NCBI GenBank assembly: GCA_916613615.1 | Contig: OU744724.1 | Coordinates: forward strand, 23,112,171-23,176,170 | From: Steromphala cineraria | Taxonomy: Eukaryota > Mollusca > Gastropoda > Trochida > Trochidae | DNA: 64,000 nt | Direction of reading: 5' to 3' | Shown: one piece after another, positions 53,801 to 64,000 of the stretch | Numbering within the stretch: the first letter of the stretch is position 1 | Layout of the letters: the number at the start of each line of letters is the position of its first letter | Made by a program: the position numbers and the translations under genes | Notes under the pieces: generated by a model | What the model saw: only the letters and a program-made list of their open reading frames with translations | Database searches by the model: none | Told to the model about the DNA's origin: nothing

Positions 53801-56800
53801 AACGATTTAGTTGGACATATTTAATTTAAAACTTCAATTTTTCAATAAGCCGGAAAGTAGAAGATGATAGAACATTTAATCTTAAAATGTCGCAGAAGGA
53901 AACCCTTCTCTATATATTTGAGCAAGAAGGTGAAATTGTTATTAACTTGACATTTCAAACTGCCTGAATATATACTTGTGAAAATCATACACATCAGGAC
54001 ACAATCATGTACCAGCCATACACAAGTACGCCTATACGTTACTTCATCCGTGCGTCCATCTGAATAACTGTAATTTTCGAATCGATGCAGATAAAGAAAT
54101 ATGCAAACATACATTTTGAAGCAATTTATAATATATATAAACCGAATACTTGTAGAAACTACGTGCGCATTCACCACAATACGAGAGGTAGCAAAGGTTA
54201 TCGAAAAGTGAGTAAATTACAATAAAAATGGCAATCAGAGTATTCATTTGAGTATACAAAACATAGACATATTATTAAGTATCATCAGCTTCATCATTAT
54301 ATATTATAAGTTACATTCTTAGACCGATTCATTCTTTTAATTGGACTCTCGATGCAACTAGTAAGTAGTAGTAACAAGGTGATAATGTGAACAGATACAT
54401 CCAGAAAATCGTATACAAACAAGCGTTTACTTCAATAGAGTTTTATGTCAGTTGAAATAAATCAGTGACATATGCAAGTTCTTTAATTACAAGTTATATC
54501 CAGCGAGGTCTTAATGAGAACTGTACTGAGAACATCATCATCACAGCAGCTGTCAAATTCTATTTCTAAAATCAATGAACGCTTCAATGAATATGAAAAT
54601 CAGGTGCTATAGTGCACCCCTGGATATAACTGTGGCTTTGACTTCTAAAAGAATACAATTTACACACAGATGCACAGCTATAACCATAAAACGATTTTTC
54701 CTCAACAGTAGTGTTAATTGATTATTGTGTCTAACATGTGTCAAACTCTGACTCCAGTACACATTATGTCCTGAAAAGAAAGATATATACCAAATTCATC
54801 AATGTAGAAATATTAAGCATCGTTACATACCATTCCAAGAAAATTCGTTGCCATTTAATTCAGTGTCTGCGTGTTCATCTCGGCCATACAAAATGTGCTT
54901 ACTCAGCAACGCCATTTACATAAACAGATCTGAGACCAAGCCAATATACGATTATTGTGAATGCATGTCGTGTTTGATATACATATTTGATTGCACTGTG
55001 ATTGTAAGTTGTCGTAGGTTATGTCGCCTTACATACTCTGAGGACAGGTTAACGCATATACATAAGAGGTACAGTGGTTAGACGTCTCAGTGAAAATAGG
55101 TTATTTATCATTTAAAGTCTTATACGGAGAAAACGTCTTCCCCTGGCTAATTATATAAATGCTAAGATAACACCAGCCATAGGACGCCGCTTTGCCTTTG
55201 ATACATTTCCCTTTACAATTATCGTTACCCCTGTATCTGAAAATGAACACCCATCAGGAAAAGATTGAAAACAGTCAAGACATTTTCATGTTAACTTCAA
55301 TTTGTCTGCGTCATTTACAAATGTTTTAAAAAATAAGCACGCCACGTATCCTTCAATACCACTCTAAATCAGCTGAAATTATAATAGCTAAAACCTACCT
55401 TGTCTCTGACAGATTATCTTCATCATATTCATCATATAATCTACTAAAGAAATTCTTCCTGATTGATATCTATGATGAAGCAACTGGAATGATGCTGCTG
55501 AATTCTCGGATTTCCTTACAATGTCAAATCAATTATCCTGCAAGAAATGTACATTTTAGTTTAAAATAAATAAAATATTTTAAAATCGAAACACACGTTT
55601 AAGAATTTAAAAAATTACGGCACTTTCACACTCAAAGCCAAAAACAGAGCTAATTTGTTGCATATTAAGAAATTCCAATTGTCCGCAGCAAGCATCATAT
55701 CACTTAAAAAACCCATTAATACTTAAAGCAACTTAATGGACAAAAACTAATTACAAAAAGATATCTCAATACCCTGTTCTAAGTACATCGCATATATGTC
55801 AATCATATTTCTGAGTCAAAGATTTCCTTTACGTTAAATATATATCCCTAATGGTAGTATTATGAGCAAAGGAATATTTTTCCTTTTTGCTTAGAAAGCC
55901 TTTTTCATCATCTCCACGTTTCCACTTTTTTTTTCAAATTGTCTTAAGTCATGGTAATTGTTGATGAAGACTACTTTGATAAAATGACTTGTTGGCTCTA
56001 AGAACTGTTGAACTCAAGTCAACAGTTTATCTAGTTGAGGACTATTCTGCATGGGAGTCAATTATTTTCTTTAGCTGGAAACTTTCAAATTAATCCGGAG
56101 AGGTTTGGATGGACCCGTGAGGAGTAATTTGACAGAAAATAAAATCGAAGGTTTCAGACGTCTGATACGTGACCTTGACTGCCTGGTGACCAGTTTCAAG
56201 TTCACTGATATTCAATGACTGACTCTCGAGAGTATGAATAACCGAACTACTTTTTAGCTGATTTCGTAACATTTCGATTTATCATGTTTACCATTACGTC
56301 CTTTCAAAAGTGGCTCAATTAAAAGGATGTGTTGATGACCAAGAATTAAAAGAAAGATTTTGAAGTATGATGGCACACCTAATAGAGATGAATTGTTATA
56401 ATTACTCTAAGTAGGGACCATGACATATATTCATATTCATATTTTAAGATAAGTTTAAATGATAAGTGCTAATTTTCACATGTAACAATAAAAATCTGAC
56501 AAAAATAGAATTACAAATGTTCAGACTTCATCCATTATTGTTACTCAATCAAAAATAAAATCGGGTCAATTGCTTGACCTTCATGACGGCTGAACAGCAA
56601 ACATCATGTTAATCGAAAGTCTAACCTTTAGCCAGAAATCTATTTGAACTTCTTCTGCTTTCCCCAACAATGCATGACTGTCGACAAAGTCAATGATGAA
56701 GGTCAATATCTTCGTCACTTTGCAGAAATAATTTGTCATCAATCAATTAAAAGAAAAGATGAGCACAATGAACTAGATATAATACACCTACATATGTTTT

Positions 56801-57444
56801 ACAGGCAACAGGATTTTAAAAAGTTTGTTTAAAATCTAAATTTTAGATGTAACTTAATGTGCAGTATCATCCGAGTTGGGTTTTGATGCGGAATATGATT
56901 TCGTGAAAAAATGTACACAGATGTGTAAGGCCTGAAAAATGTCTTTCTTATCTAACTGATATTTTGGGTAAAAGGAAAGAAGATTTCGAGTGATAATGTA
57001 AAAAATGTCTCCAAGATGTTTTAACGTGAACAAAAAACACATCTTCTTTAACAAATCTTTCTCACGTTCTTTATAAAAAGTGACAAAATAATATTTATTT
57101 TATGAGATTAGATACTCGTATATCTTATTTATCAACGCTCTCGTGTATTTTATTCTTTTTTAAATATGTCTAAACTCTTCGGCAGTCATGAGTGTGTAAA
57201 GTTAATTTGATTACCAGTGTAGTCATTTCCCAAAGGATTAAGGTAGTAAGGGACTATACCATATTTGTGTCAGAATAACATTGATAGGTGAACAGCTGGG
57301 ATTACACTGTCCATGGAATTCCAATCCATGTTTTGAAAGATTTGTTTCAAATGTATGTACTCTGTAGGAACAAATATTCAATTACTAAATGCGTTTAAAA
57401 TTCTCATGATAATGGATGACTGAAGATCAGACATAACTAGATTA
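50828..57444. other. 6.6 kb without recognisable features
   Basis: AT-rich DNA. Short open frames occur on both strands, none with a motif. I found no TIR pair, array or pearl-like end by eye. It is the longest plain stretch in the window. Confidence 0.5.
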
Positions 57445-58083
57445 GCGTTTGCGGGATACCGCAAAAGCAGAGCAGCCCCGGAACTTGGGGTTTCGCCTTA
57501 CCCTGTTCCGCCTTTTACAGGCCTCACCAAATTGGGAATTTTCTCGTGACCTTGTCCTTTGACACTCAAGGTCACACAATCAATGAACACATTTCATTAA
57601 ATTTAACATTATTGTAATGAAATAAAGTGTATTATTGTGTTTACAAGGTATTGCAATAACTCATATCTCATGACCTTGACCTTTGACCTTCAAGGTCACA
57701 CAATAATTGAACACTTTTTATTGAGTATAACAATCATGTATTGATTAAAAGTGATCATAGTTAAAATAAAGCATTTTCGCTAAACCATGCTTAAGTCATG
57801 ACCTTGCTGTGACCTTGACCTTTGACGGATTGTAGCCGAAACCTTTTCAAATTTTTTTACTTTTCCAAGGATGATATATTCCAAGTTAGAGCTTCATAGC
57901 ACAAAAACTTTTCAAGTTATCGCGTTTACAAGGAATTCTTAGAGTGAATACATATCTCGTGACCTTGACCTTTGACCTTGAAAGTGAACGTGTCAAAATC
58001 GTTCCCCCGAGGTATGAGTAATAAGGTATGAATAAGAGTTCTGGAAAGCTTAGTGGAAAAAAGTTATAGCTAGTAGTACGAGT

Positions 58084-58117
<34 letters not shown>

Positions 58118-58167
58118 TGGAAACTTCACAAAAACTGATAGCAGCCCCGTCTTTAGACGGGGCTGCT
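57445..58167 (+). repeat. Hairpin-ended repeat with TGACCTT clusters and (CGG)n
   Basis: The left end has TTTGCGGGATACCGCAAA (hairpin 57,448-57,465) and AGCAGCCCCGGAAC. The right end is the perfect 13-bp-arm hairpin AGCAGCCCCGTCT/AGACGGGGCTGCT (58,140-58,167), repeating the AGCAGCCCCG word. Inside are four blocks of stacked TGACCTTGACCTTTGACC (about 57,545, 57,670, 57,800 and 57,958), and a (CGG)n tract just before the end. Non-coding. The terminal hairpin is reminiscent of Helitron-type 3' ends; the superfamily is unproven. Confidence 0.65.
58085..58116 (+). repeat. (CGG)n microsatellite
   Basis: About ten uninterrupted CGG triplets in AT-rich surroundings, inside the hairpin-ended repeat. 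Confidence 0.95.
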
Positions 58168-58170
58168 AAT

Positions 58171-58725
58171 TAAGGATTCAGCCATCAGGCTGAATCCTTA
58201 TTGTTATTGGCTTGTTTTATTATTATTATTCCACGAAACTTTTGCTCAGTTTTTAGCCAAAACGGCTCAAGCAAATGCGACCAAATTTTACAGACTTGTA
58301 GTCCTTACCCTGGAATCGCGACGTTAAGCTTTTTGGCAAAATCGGCTCAGTCAATTTTCGCCTATGTAGGCATAAAGTTTGAAATTTTAACATGGGAATT
58401 TTTTTCAAAATGCATTTAGAGACCAGAATTTTTTTTTAAAAGATGCGCAATAAAAAATAATGCAAAAAACCAAATCATGGCAAATTCGTAGGTCACGTGG
58501 TTTGGTCGCCATCTTGGTTTTAGTGCATTTTTGGCAATTTCCGACCCCACCCACCTTTGAGAATCTTCTCCTCTGAAGATACTTGCACCAGAGTGCCTGC
58601 TTTAGTTATTCATGATTTTAAGTTCATTTTGTAAAAATCGTTTGAGTATCTGGTCCTTTAATACTTTGTTGATGTTATGACTGCAGCTGAATCCTTTTGT
58701 CGCCGCTTTGCGGCTATATTTATAG
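58171..58725 (+). repeat. Second hairpin-bounded repeat, abutting the first
   Basis: Begins with a perfect hairpin TAAGGATTCAGCC/GGCTGAATCCTTA (58,171-58,200), 3 bp after the previous hairpin. It ends near CTGCAGCTGAATCCTTTTGTC and the hairpin GCCGCTTTGCGGC (about 58,698-58,712). The word GCTGAATCCTT occurs at both ends. GTCGCCATCTTGGTTT near 58,507 matches a YY1-type core. Non-coding. Confidence 0.55.
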
Positions 58726-58831
58726 TTCAGTTCACAATACAATGGATGGCGATTGATTTCTGCAGGGACTCATCTGCTCAATAACATTAGCATAATAAGA
58801 CATTAGTAATCAAAGAAAAATCACATCTTAA

Positions 58832-59145
58832 AGGGGCAGTAGCACGTTTTTTGAATGCTTAATTTATTACTTTGATAGTGTCAAAAATCTCATCACACAA
58901 GCCAACCATCCACAGTCAGAGGACAAAGTATGAAGATACACATAAAGTCCATTGGCAGCCATTTTTGTGTGAACACCTTTAATTCATTTTGTGTCAGAAA
59001 AAGGAATCGCATGGCTAAACTTTACGTTATATATTTAAATAATTACTGCTCCATTTAGTTTAAATACATTGTCATTCAATTAAAACCATTTATTTTCATT
59101 TTCCTGACACAACTTATATTCCCCCTAAAACGTGCTACTGCCCCT
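58832..59145. mobile_element. TTAA-flanked 314-bp MITE
   Basis: TIRs AGGGGCAGTAGCACGTTTT (left) and AAAACGTGCTACTGCCCCT (right) are exact inverses over about 19 bp. TTAA lies immediately outside both ends (58,828-58,831 and 59,146-59,149). TTAA duplication points to the piggyBac or Kolobok superfamily. It is non-coding. A solo left end occurs at about 36,366. Confidence 0.85.
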
Positions 59146-59149
59146 TTAA

Positions 59150-60275
59150 CTGATATTCACTTTAGCATAATCAATGGATAAGCATTTTGATGAATATGAT
59201 TACTAACTTACACTCTGCTCTTAAAGATACAAACATTACCTCATCTTGCATCAATCGAACATGTATAGATTCCATTTGAATTGTTTGACATGCCAAATGG
59301 AAATGCAATGACAAATTCATTTCTTTTGTGTAACGTAAGGGTCAGACCAAACAACATGATGCATCATTCCCTAGGCTCCAGATGAATCCACGACCAGAAT
59401 TCTAAAGGTCCAATTTACTGTTGTTATCTTATTTGTGTAAATACTTGTGCATAACCACAGACAAAATACGTCCTGTAATTAACTGAAAAGTATTATCACG
59501 CTGAGAGGAATCAGACAGTGAATTAATCTGGACGAAGAGGGGACAGAGATCAATCTGATGACCGCATTTACATTGGGCAAAGTACACTCCTGATCATTCT
59601 AGCATCGGTGTATTTACATTGATTATCATCATTATTTACAAAGGCAGACATGCTGTGTGTGTTCTATGATCATGAAAAATAAAGTACCTCCTCTGTCTTT
59701 TTTCGACATATACGTATATAACGATTCTCATGCCTAAAAGATCCCATGGCGACCAGACCTCGCACTGGCACCCGGCGTCTGGCGTTCATCGCGTAAAACT
59801 TCATGAGCTCAAGAGAGTTCAAATCTTGTCAACAGGTGCCTTTGTTGCCAAATTCGAAAACCTATTTCCTCCATACCAAAAAGCCGCGGATGGTTGATTT
59901 CTTCTGTATATATAAATACCTTTCCTAACAGGGATTATGAATTATAGGTGTCTCGGAGACATGATCTTAATACCTATTGTTTGAAATATTTGCACAGGTC
60001 CTTTGGCCAATAGTGATCATAGATATATGTAGAATTTTTGAATCTGTGACCTCTGAATACCTGGCCCTGTGGGGAGTGAGGTATTGTTTAACCCCTCTTT
60101 GGCAATATTTCAGCCATTAGCGGTGTGATGGCTTTGTTAATTGAACATTACCTATTGAACATTACGTAGCAGTACCTAAAGCAGAGGACGATTATACATT
60201 GAGAATATAGTGATTCAAACAGATTTATTGAAGTTGTGACCAAACATTTGATGAACATTTGAGATCCTTATTATT
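59150..60275. other. No gene seen
   Basis: AT-rich with a GC-richer patch at about 59,750-59,900; no motif recognised. Confidence 0.45.
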
Positions 60276-60670
60276 ACCCCCCGCCACAGAGTGGCAGGGG
60301 GATATACATGTAGGTTTTGGCTCCGTCCGTCCGTGCGTCCGAGGTAAAGGGGACAACTTTTCTCAGATACCATTTAAGATAGGGTAACCAAATTTGCTGT
60401 GTGTACTCAGGGTATCAATACCTTGATGGAGGTCGAAAATCAGAACTGCAAAAGTATATTTTACGGAGTAATTTCCCTTGTTTCGTGTTTTTGGACTCGA
60501 GGGAGTCCACAAAGGGGATTACTTTTCTCCAAAACTATATTTAAGATAGAATAACAAAATTTGCAGTGTGCCTTAAGGATATCAATACCTTGATTGAGTT
60601 CAAAAATAAGTTAAATGCATTTACTTCTTACAGAGTAAGTGTCCATTTAGGAACATATTGGAAGCTTTAA
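60276..60670 (+). repeat. Hairpin-started repeat with two units
   Basis: Begins CCCCCCGCCACAGAGTGGCAG, which folds as CCGCCAC/GTGGC(A)GG. It is followed by CCGTCCGTCCGTGCGTCCGA and two diverged units about 175 bp apart (ACTTTTCTC then ATATCAATACCTTGAT). The layout (terminal hairpin, CCGT tract, tandem units) echoes the pearl-like elements but the sequence is different. Non-coding. Confidence 0.55.
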
Positions 60671-60732
60671 TGAAAACTTATTTGGCAGGGGATGTTGATG
60701 ACCATGTCTTCTTGTTTTGTGTATGAAGCATC

Positions 60733-61048
60733 AGCAGCAGAGCCATCGGGGTCACATGGTCACCAAAGCAATACGTTATAATGCTCACTTGACAGGAGTC
60801 TATATACAAGTTTTCAGCTTTCTTGGCCTTATGCTTCCGGAGACGAAGGAAAAACTGGGTTTCAAGGGCATTAGTCTTGTGGCTCTTAGTATTGGCCATA
60901 TGGCCACCAAAGATGCAAATAATAATCCTAACAAATCAAGGATATTTATGAAAGCGTTAAAGAGACAATGGTTCTGTAGAAGAAGTCGAAAATGCACAAT
61001 GTTTAAATACGGAAGGATGAACTGACGTTGGACACCATGCATGAAAAG
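60733..61048 (+). mobile_element. Degenerate pearl-like fragment
   Basis: Two decayed units (GGTCACCAAAG, TTTTCAGCTTTCTTGGCCTT, CTTCCGGAGACGAAG) and a trace of the 3' segment (GTTGGACACCATGCATG). The start resembles AGAGCCATCGG. Confidence 0.5.
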
Positions 61049-63084
61049 AGAGCTTTGGTAAGAGACCTTCGTTAAACAGGGAATGTTTAAAATCATAGCA
61101 AATGAGGCGTGCGCAGATGCATTCCAAGAAAAAGTGAACAATTGTCAAAAAGGATTGTCAACAAATTTATTTAATTAAAGGGAACCAATGGATTGTTATC
61201 TTGTTCATACTGTAGATATTTCGTTCACGGCAATGTAATTGATTGATTGTATAAGGCCTGAATAATCTACAAAATAATACCCACAGAGTTTATCTTACTA
61301 ATTTCTCAGTTGGTATTCAGTTGGCCCTTGTAATTGAAAAAAAAAAACATTTAAGAATGTTAGGTCTTTATCATACTTGGTTTTTTTATGAGTGACACTT
61401 TTATCACCTACAAAAGGTACTTGTATGCTGACGCTTAACCAGACTGGTTGTGGGATATGATCGTTCATTGCAGACGTTCGAACCAATATTAAAAATAAAA
61501 GTAAGGTCACCTTAATTTGACATATTGATAGCTGATCATGTTTTCTTCAAGATTCAAAAATAAAAACATTAAGGGACCTTTTTCTTACAATATGAATTTT
61601 GTGTGTTTTTTTAATTAAAAAAAGGAGACATTGTTTTAATTTTGTTTCTTAAACTCATAATGATCATTCTCAGCTTAATTGTGTTATCCTTTTATGATTA
61701 AAATATTATCAAATATAAAAGTGATTTCTGTTAATTGAATGTCATATGACCTTTTGTCACCCAAACATTTATGATAAAAATATGTCAGCAATGGATATGC
61801 AGATATAACGACCAAAGTCCTATTCAATAATGAAAAAGAAACAATAGAAAACATGATTAAAATGGTAGAACACGTGTTTAAGAAAAATAATTAAAAAAAT
61901 GAAATAATGATATGTCACGGACCTACGTTTTGATGGTAAAGTTTAAGATATATGTAAACAGGTCATCAAGGTCGATAACTCTTCAAGTGAAAATCAATGC
62001 CTAGTTACCCTTTCAATTCTATCAGTTATTTACGTACAGTCAGATATATACATGTATATATGTTACCATAAACAGAAAAACATTTTACAGAATCATAATT
62101 TTTTTACATCTATTGAAAAGGAAAGGATACATTCAATTTTATGTCACTTAGTTTTGGACATTATTTTCCGTCATTTCCATCAGTTTCTCATCGTCTCAGC
62201 CGCTAATGGCTGCATCATTGCCCAAGCGGAGTACAACAATAACTCACTCACTGCATTGTCTGATTAATAGAGATCTTAGAGATTGTTACATGCACTGAAT
62301 AACGGTTATTTTTATTAACATAAACATATGTTCGGTTGTATTACTAAAATACTATTACTTAACATATATTGTTTGATATTAAGTTATGTTGGCACAATAA
62401 CCTATAAGCATAGAGATGTACACGCATTGCATGTTTATTTGTATCAGTCACGTATATAAATTTCCCCGATAGCAGGATAGTTTTGGAAGATGAATTGATA
62501 GAAAACTTCTCTTTTAAAGGGTTTCGATCACATTTACTCGTAAAATAGAATTGAAACCCTTCTGGAAGAACGACTGTCTAACAAGATTAAAGGTATAGAG
62601 ACGACCGCATTGGCAACAACTGATCTGTGAGAGTTCTGTCTCTTAGGAATCATAAACTTGGCTCTTAATAACTGAATGACCGGGGCAATCTTCACAAGGA
62701 ATCTCGAATAGCTTTTAAATTTTGAAATAAACTCATTCAACCTTTCATTTCTATTGAATTCTGACTGAATATCTTCAAATAAAACTGTTTTTCTGAAAAT
62801 GTTCCTGCACTGTGCTATTTGAATATGCTTGATGTAAAACTTAAGGTAGGTAATAGGTAAAACAAATGGTTGTCTGTTCTGCATTACTATTTGAAGAGGA
62901 ATATATCAGGTTTTTCTGCATCATTGCTCTATTTTTAACATGTTTAAAAAAGAACTTAACAGCTAATGGATATAATACAAGTTTTCTGTTGTTAAATAAA
63001 TATTTCAATTGAATGAATATTTGTGTACACTATTTTGTAAAAATAAATCTTCATGTCAGTAAACTTTTTTTTGCATTTTCGTCT
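61049..63084. other. No gene supported
   Basis: AT-rich. A 116-codon minus-strand frame (62,884-62,534) is basic and shows no known motif, and nothing around it suggests exons. Confidence 0.4.
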
Positions 63085-63260
63085 ACTTCTCCAAAAGGCA
63101 TTGAAAAGCTGAAACTTTGTGTACAGACTCCTTGACTAATGGGGATTATGATTCATAGCTATGGTGGTCTTGTGGCTCAAAAATAAGGGCCAGAGGGACT
63201 ACAAAAAAGCTATTTTCATCTTATTCAGGCTATTAATACCCTGGAGAAGCACAGCAAAGT
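63085..63260 (-). mobile_element. Single pearl-like core unit, inverted
   Basis: CTGAAACTTTGTGTACAGAC, CCTTGACTAATGGGGATT and GCTATTTTCATCTTATTCAG match the core in reverse orientation. No termini. Confidence 0.55.
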
Positions 63261-63620
63261 TGGTTATTCTATCCTTAATTGTTTCTGTGTGGAAAAGTAT
63301 CATCTTTCACGATACCCTTGAACAGAGTCCAAAGACACGGAACAACATGGGCAATATCTCAATTAAAATAATTTGGCGGTTCTTATTGTTTAATCCATTA
63401 GCGTATTGATACCCTACTGACACACAGAAAATTTAGTTATTCATCTCAAATAGTAATGAAGAAGAATATATGGATTTCAAGTTCTTTATTCATGGTATGC
63501 AACGTTTCGACACAGGTTCTTGTGTTGATTTCGAGCAGAGGTAATAGGAGTACTCCTATCATCGACAGAACTACGTTCAAGTTATTCCGAACATGCGCGA
63601 AGTGAAAGGACTAGCGCCGA

Positions 63621-63795
63621 ACACTGTTCATGGTTTTCGGAACATCTTCCCGCGAAATAGGTGGAACTGGCCACATACAGAGCAGAGGAATCAAGATGGC
63701 GTTGATTAGGAATACGGAACATGTTCCCGTGAAATAGGTGGTGCAGGCCGCACAGCAGACGAATCAAGATGGCGTCGAATAGGAACATGCTCTTC
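63621..63795. repeat. 76-bp tandem duplication with AAGATGGCG motifs
   Basis: Two units begin CGGAACATCTTCCCGCGAAA (63,638) and CGGAACATGTTCCCGTGAAA (about 63,714). Each ends TCAAGATGGCGT and is followed by a third partial start GGAACATGCTC. CAAGATGGCG is a YY1-type core. The patch is GC-richer than its flanks and could be promoter-like or a minisatellite. Confidence 0.6.
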
Positions 63796-63923
63796 GAATG
63801 TTAGGACCGTAAATGGTTGTTTCAGAGCATGGAAATGTTCACCTTGCACGACTGCAAATACTGGTAGGAAATTTAAAGATGTTCAATAATCACCATTACA
63901 AATATCTCTTTCAGTTGAGATTT

Positions 63924-64000
63924 GTTAGCTTATCTGGCCTGAAGGGAAACGATGGGCTTATGGCATGGTATGGTGTCCGGCGTCCGTTCGTAAACTTTGT
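63924..64000 (-). mobile_element. 3' end of a pearl-like element running off the window
   Basis: GTTAGCTTATCTGGCCTGAA, GATGGGCTTATGGCATGG and GTGTCCGGCGTCCGTTCGTA are the family's 3' terminus and CCGT tract in inverted orientation. The rest lies beyond base 64,000. Confidence 0.75.

Noticed and set aside
58140..58200. GC-rich perfect hairpins resembling bacterial Rho-independent terminators
   Set aside because: No bacterial genes are present and there is no T-run after the first hairpin. They are termini of eukaryotic repeats.
60678..61148. Several overlapping frames of 63-113 codons on both strands
   Set aside because: They lie in a decayed pearl-like core; similar frames appear wherever that core occurs.
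62534..62884. 116-codon minus-strand frame
   Set aside because: Basic and AT-driven, with no recognisable motif, no splice context and no repeats. Length alone is not enough evidence.

Overview
This is a stretch of AT-rich animal nuclear DNA, most likely from a bivalve mollusc. The main clue is a set of repeats built like the bivalve 'pearl' family: tandem cores of about 145 bp, an (ACGG)n tract and 13-bp terminal inverted repeats reading GCTCATC/GATGAGC. Others are a BEL/Pao retrotransposon, tRNA-headed SINE sequence and spliceosomal-type splice sites. The species cannot be named from sequence alone. I found no rRNA or tRNA gene, no CRISPR array and no intact conventional host gene. Almost everything I can support is mobile-element sequence in different stages of decay.

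Layout. 0-4 kb is featureless apart from a long-TIR MITE with a 10-bp target duplication (3.84-4.27 kb). A broken Crypton-like (DUF3504) recombinase relic follows at 4.43-4.89 kb. At 6.2-8.1 kb a pearl-like array sits inside an older repeat. The dominant element is a complete BEL/Pao LTR retrotransposon (11,310-18,311). It has two 395-bp LTRs that look identical, a 5-bp target duplication and one uninterrupted 1,882-codon gag-pol frame, so it is a very recent insertion. From 18.6 to 24.1 kb there are several repeat families. At 24.56-26.07 kb lies the only host-like coding region: an endonuclease/exonuclease/phosphatase (EEP) fold frame with one in-frame TGA, preceded by a partial tandem duplicate of its first exon, each with its own splice acceptor.

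From 26.5 to 34.7 kb come a SINE, more pearl-like elements in both orientations, an unrecognised ORF of 42-residue repeats, foldback elements and a second Crypton-like relic (31.73-32.30 kb). The 34.7-46.5 kb segment is layered by related repeats. It holds two 9-bp-TSD MITEs, foldback elements with arms of about 55-70 bp, a small LINE relic, and a 2.5-kb 5'-truncated LINE (RT plus RNase H, minus strand) inserted into a second copy of the 3.84-kb MITE. Both sets of target duplications are still readable. At 47.7-50.8 kb is a 146-bp tandem array of about 18-19 units with a 7-unit (1,022-bp) higher-order period. The last 13 kb carry hairpin-ended repeats, a TTAA-flanked MITE, and a further pearl-like end that runs off the window.

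The most notable patterns are: the core palindrome kept with compensatory changes across pearl-like subfamilies; the pentamer TGCGA recurring throughout the BEL element in all three codon registers; the duplicated first exon of the EEP-like gene; and the datable nest of LINE inside MITE. No gene pathway or operon logic applies here. Apart from the EEP-like frame, the window is a record of transposition.
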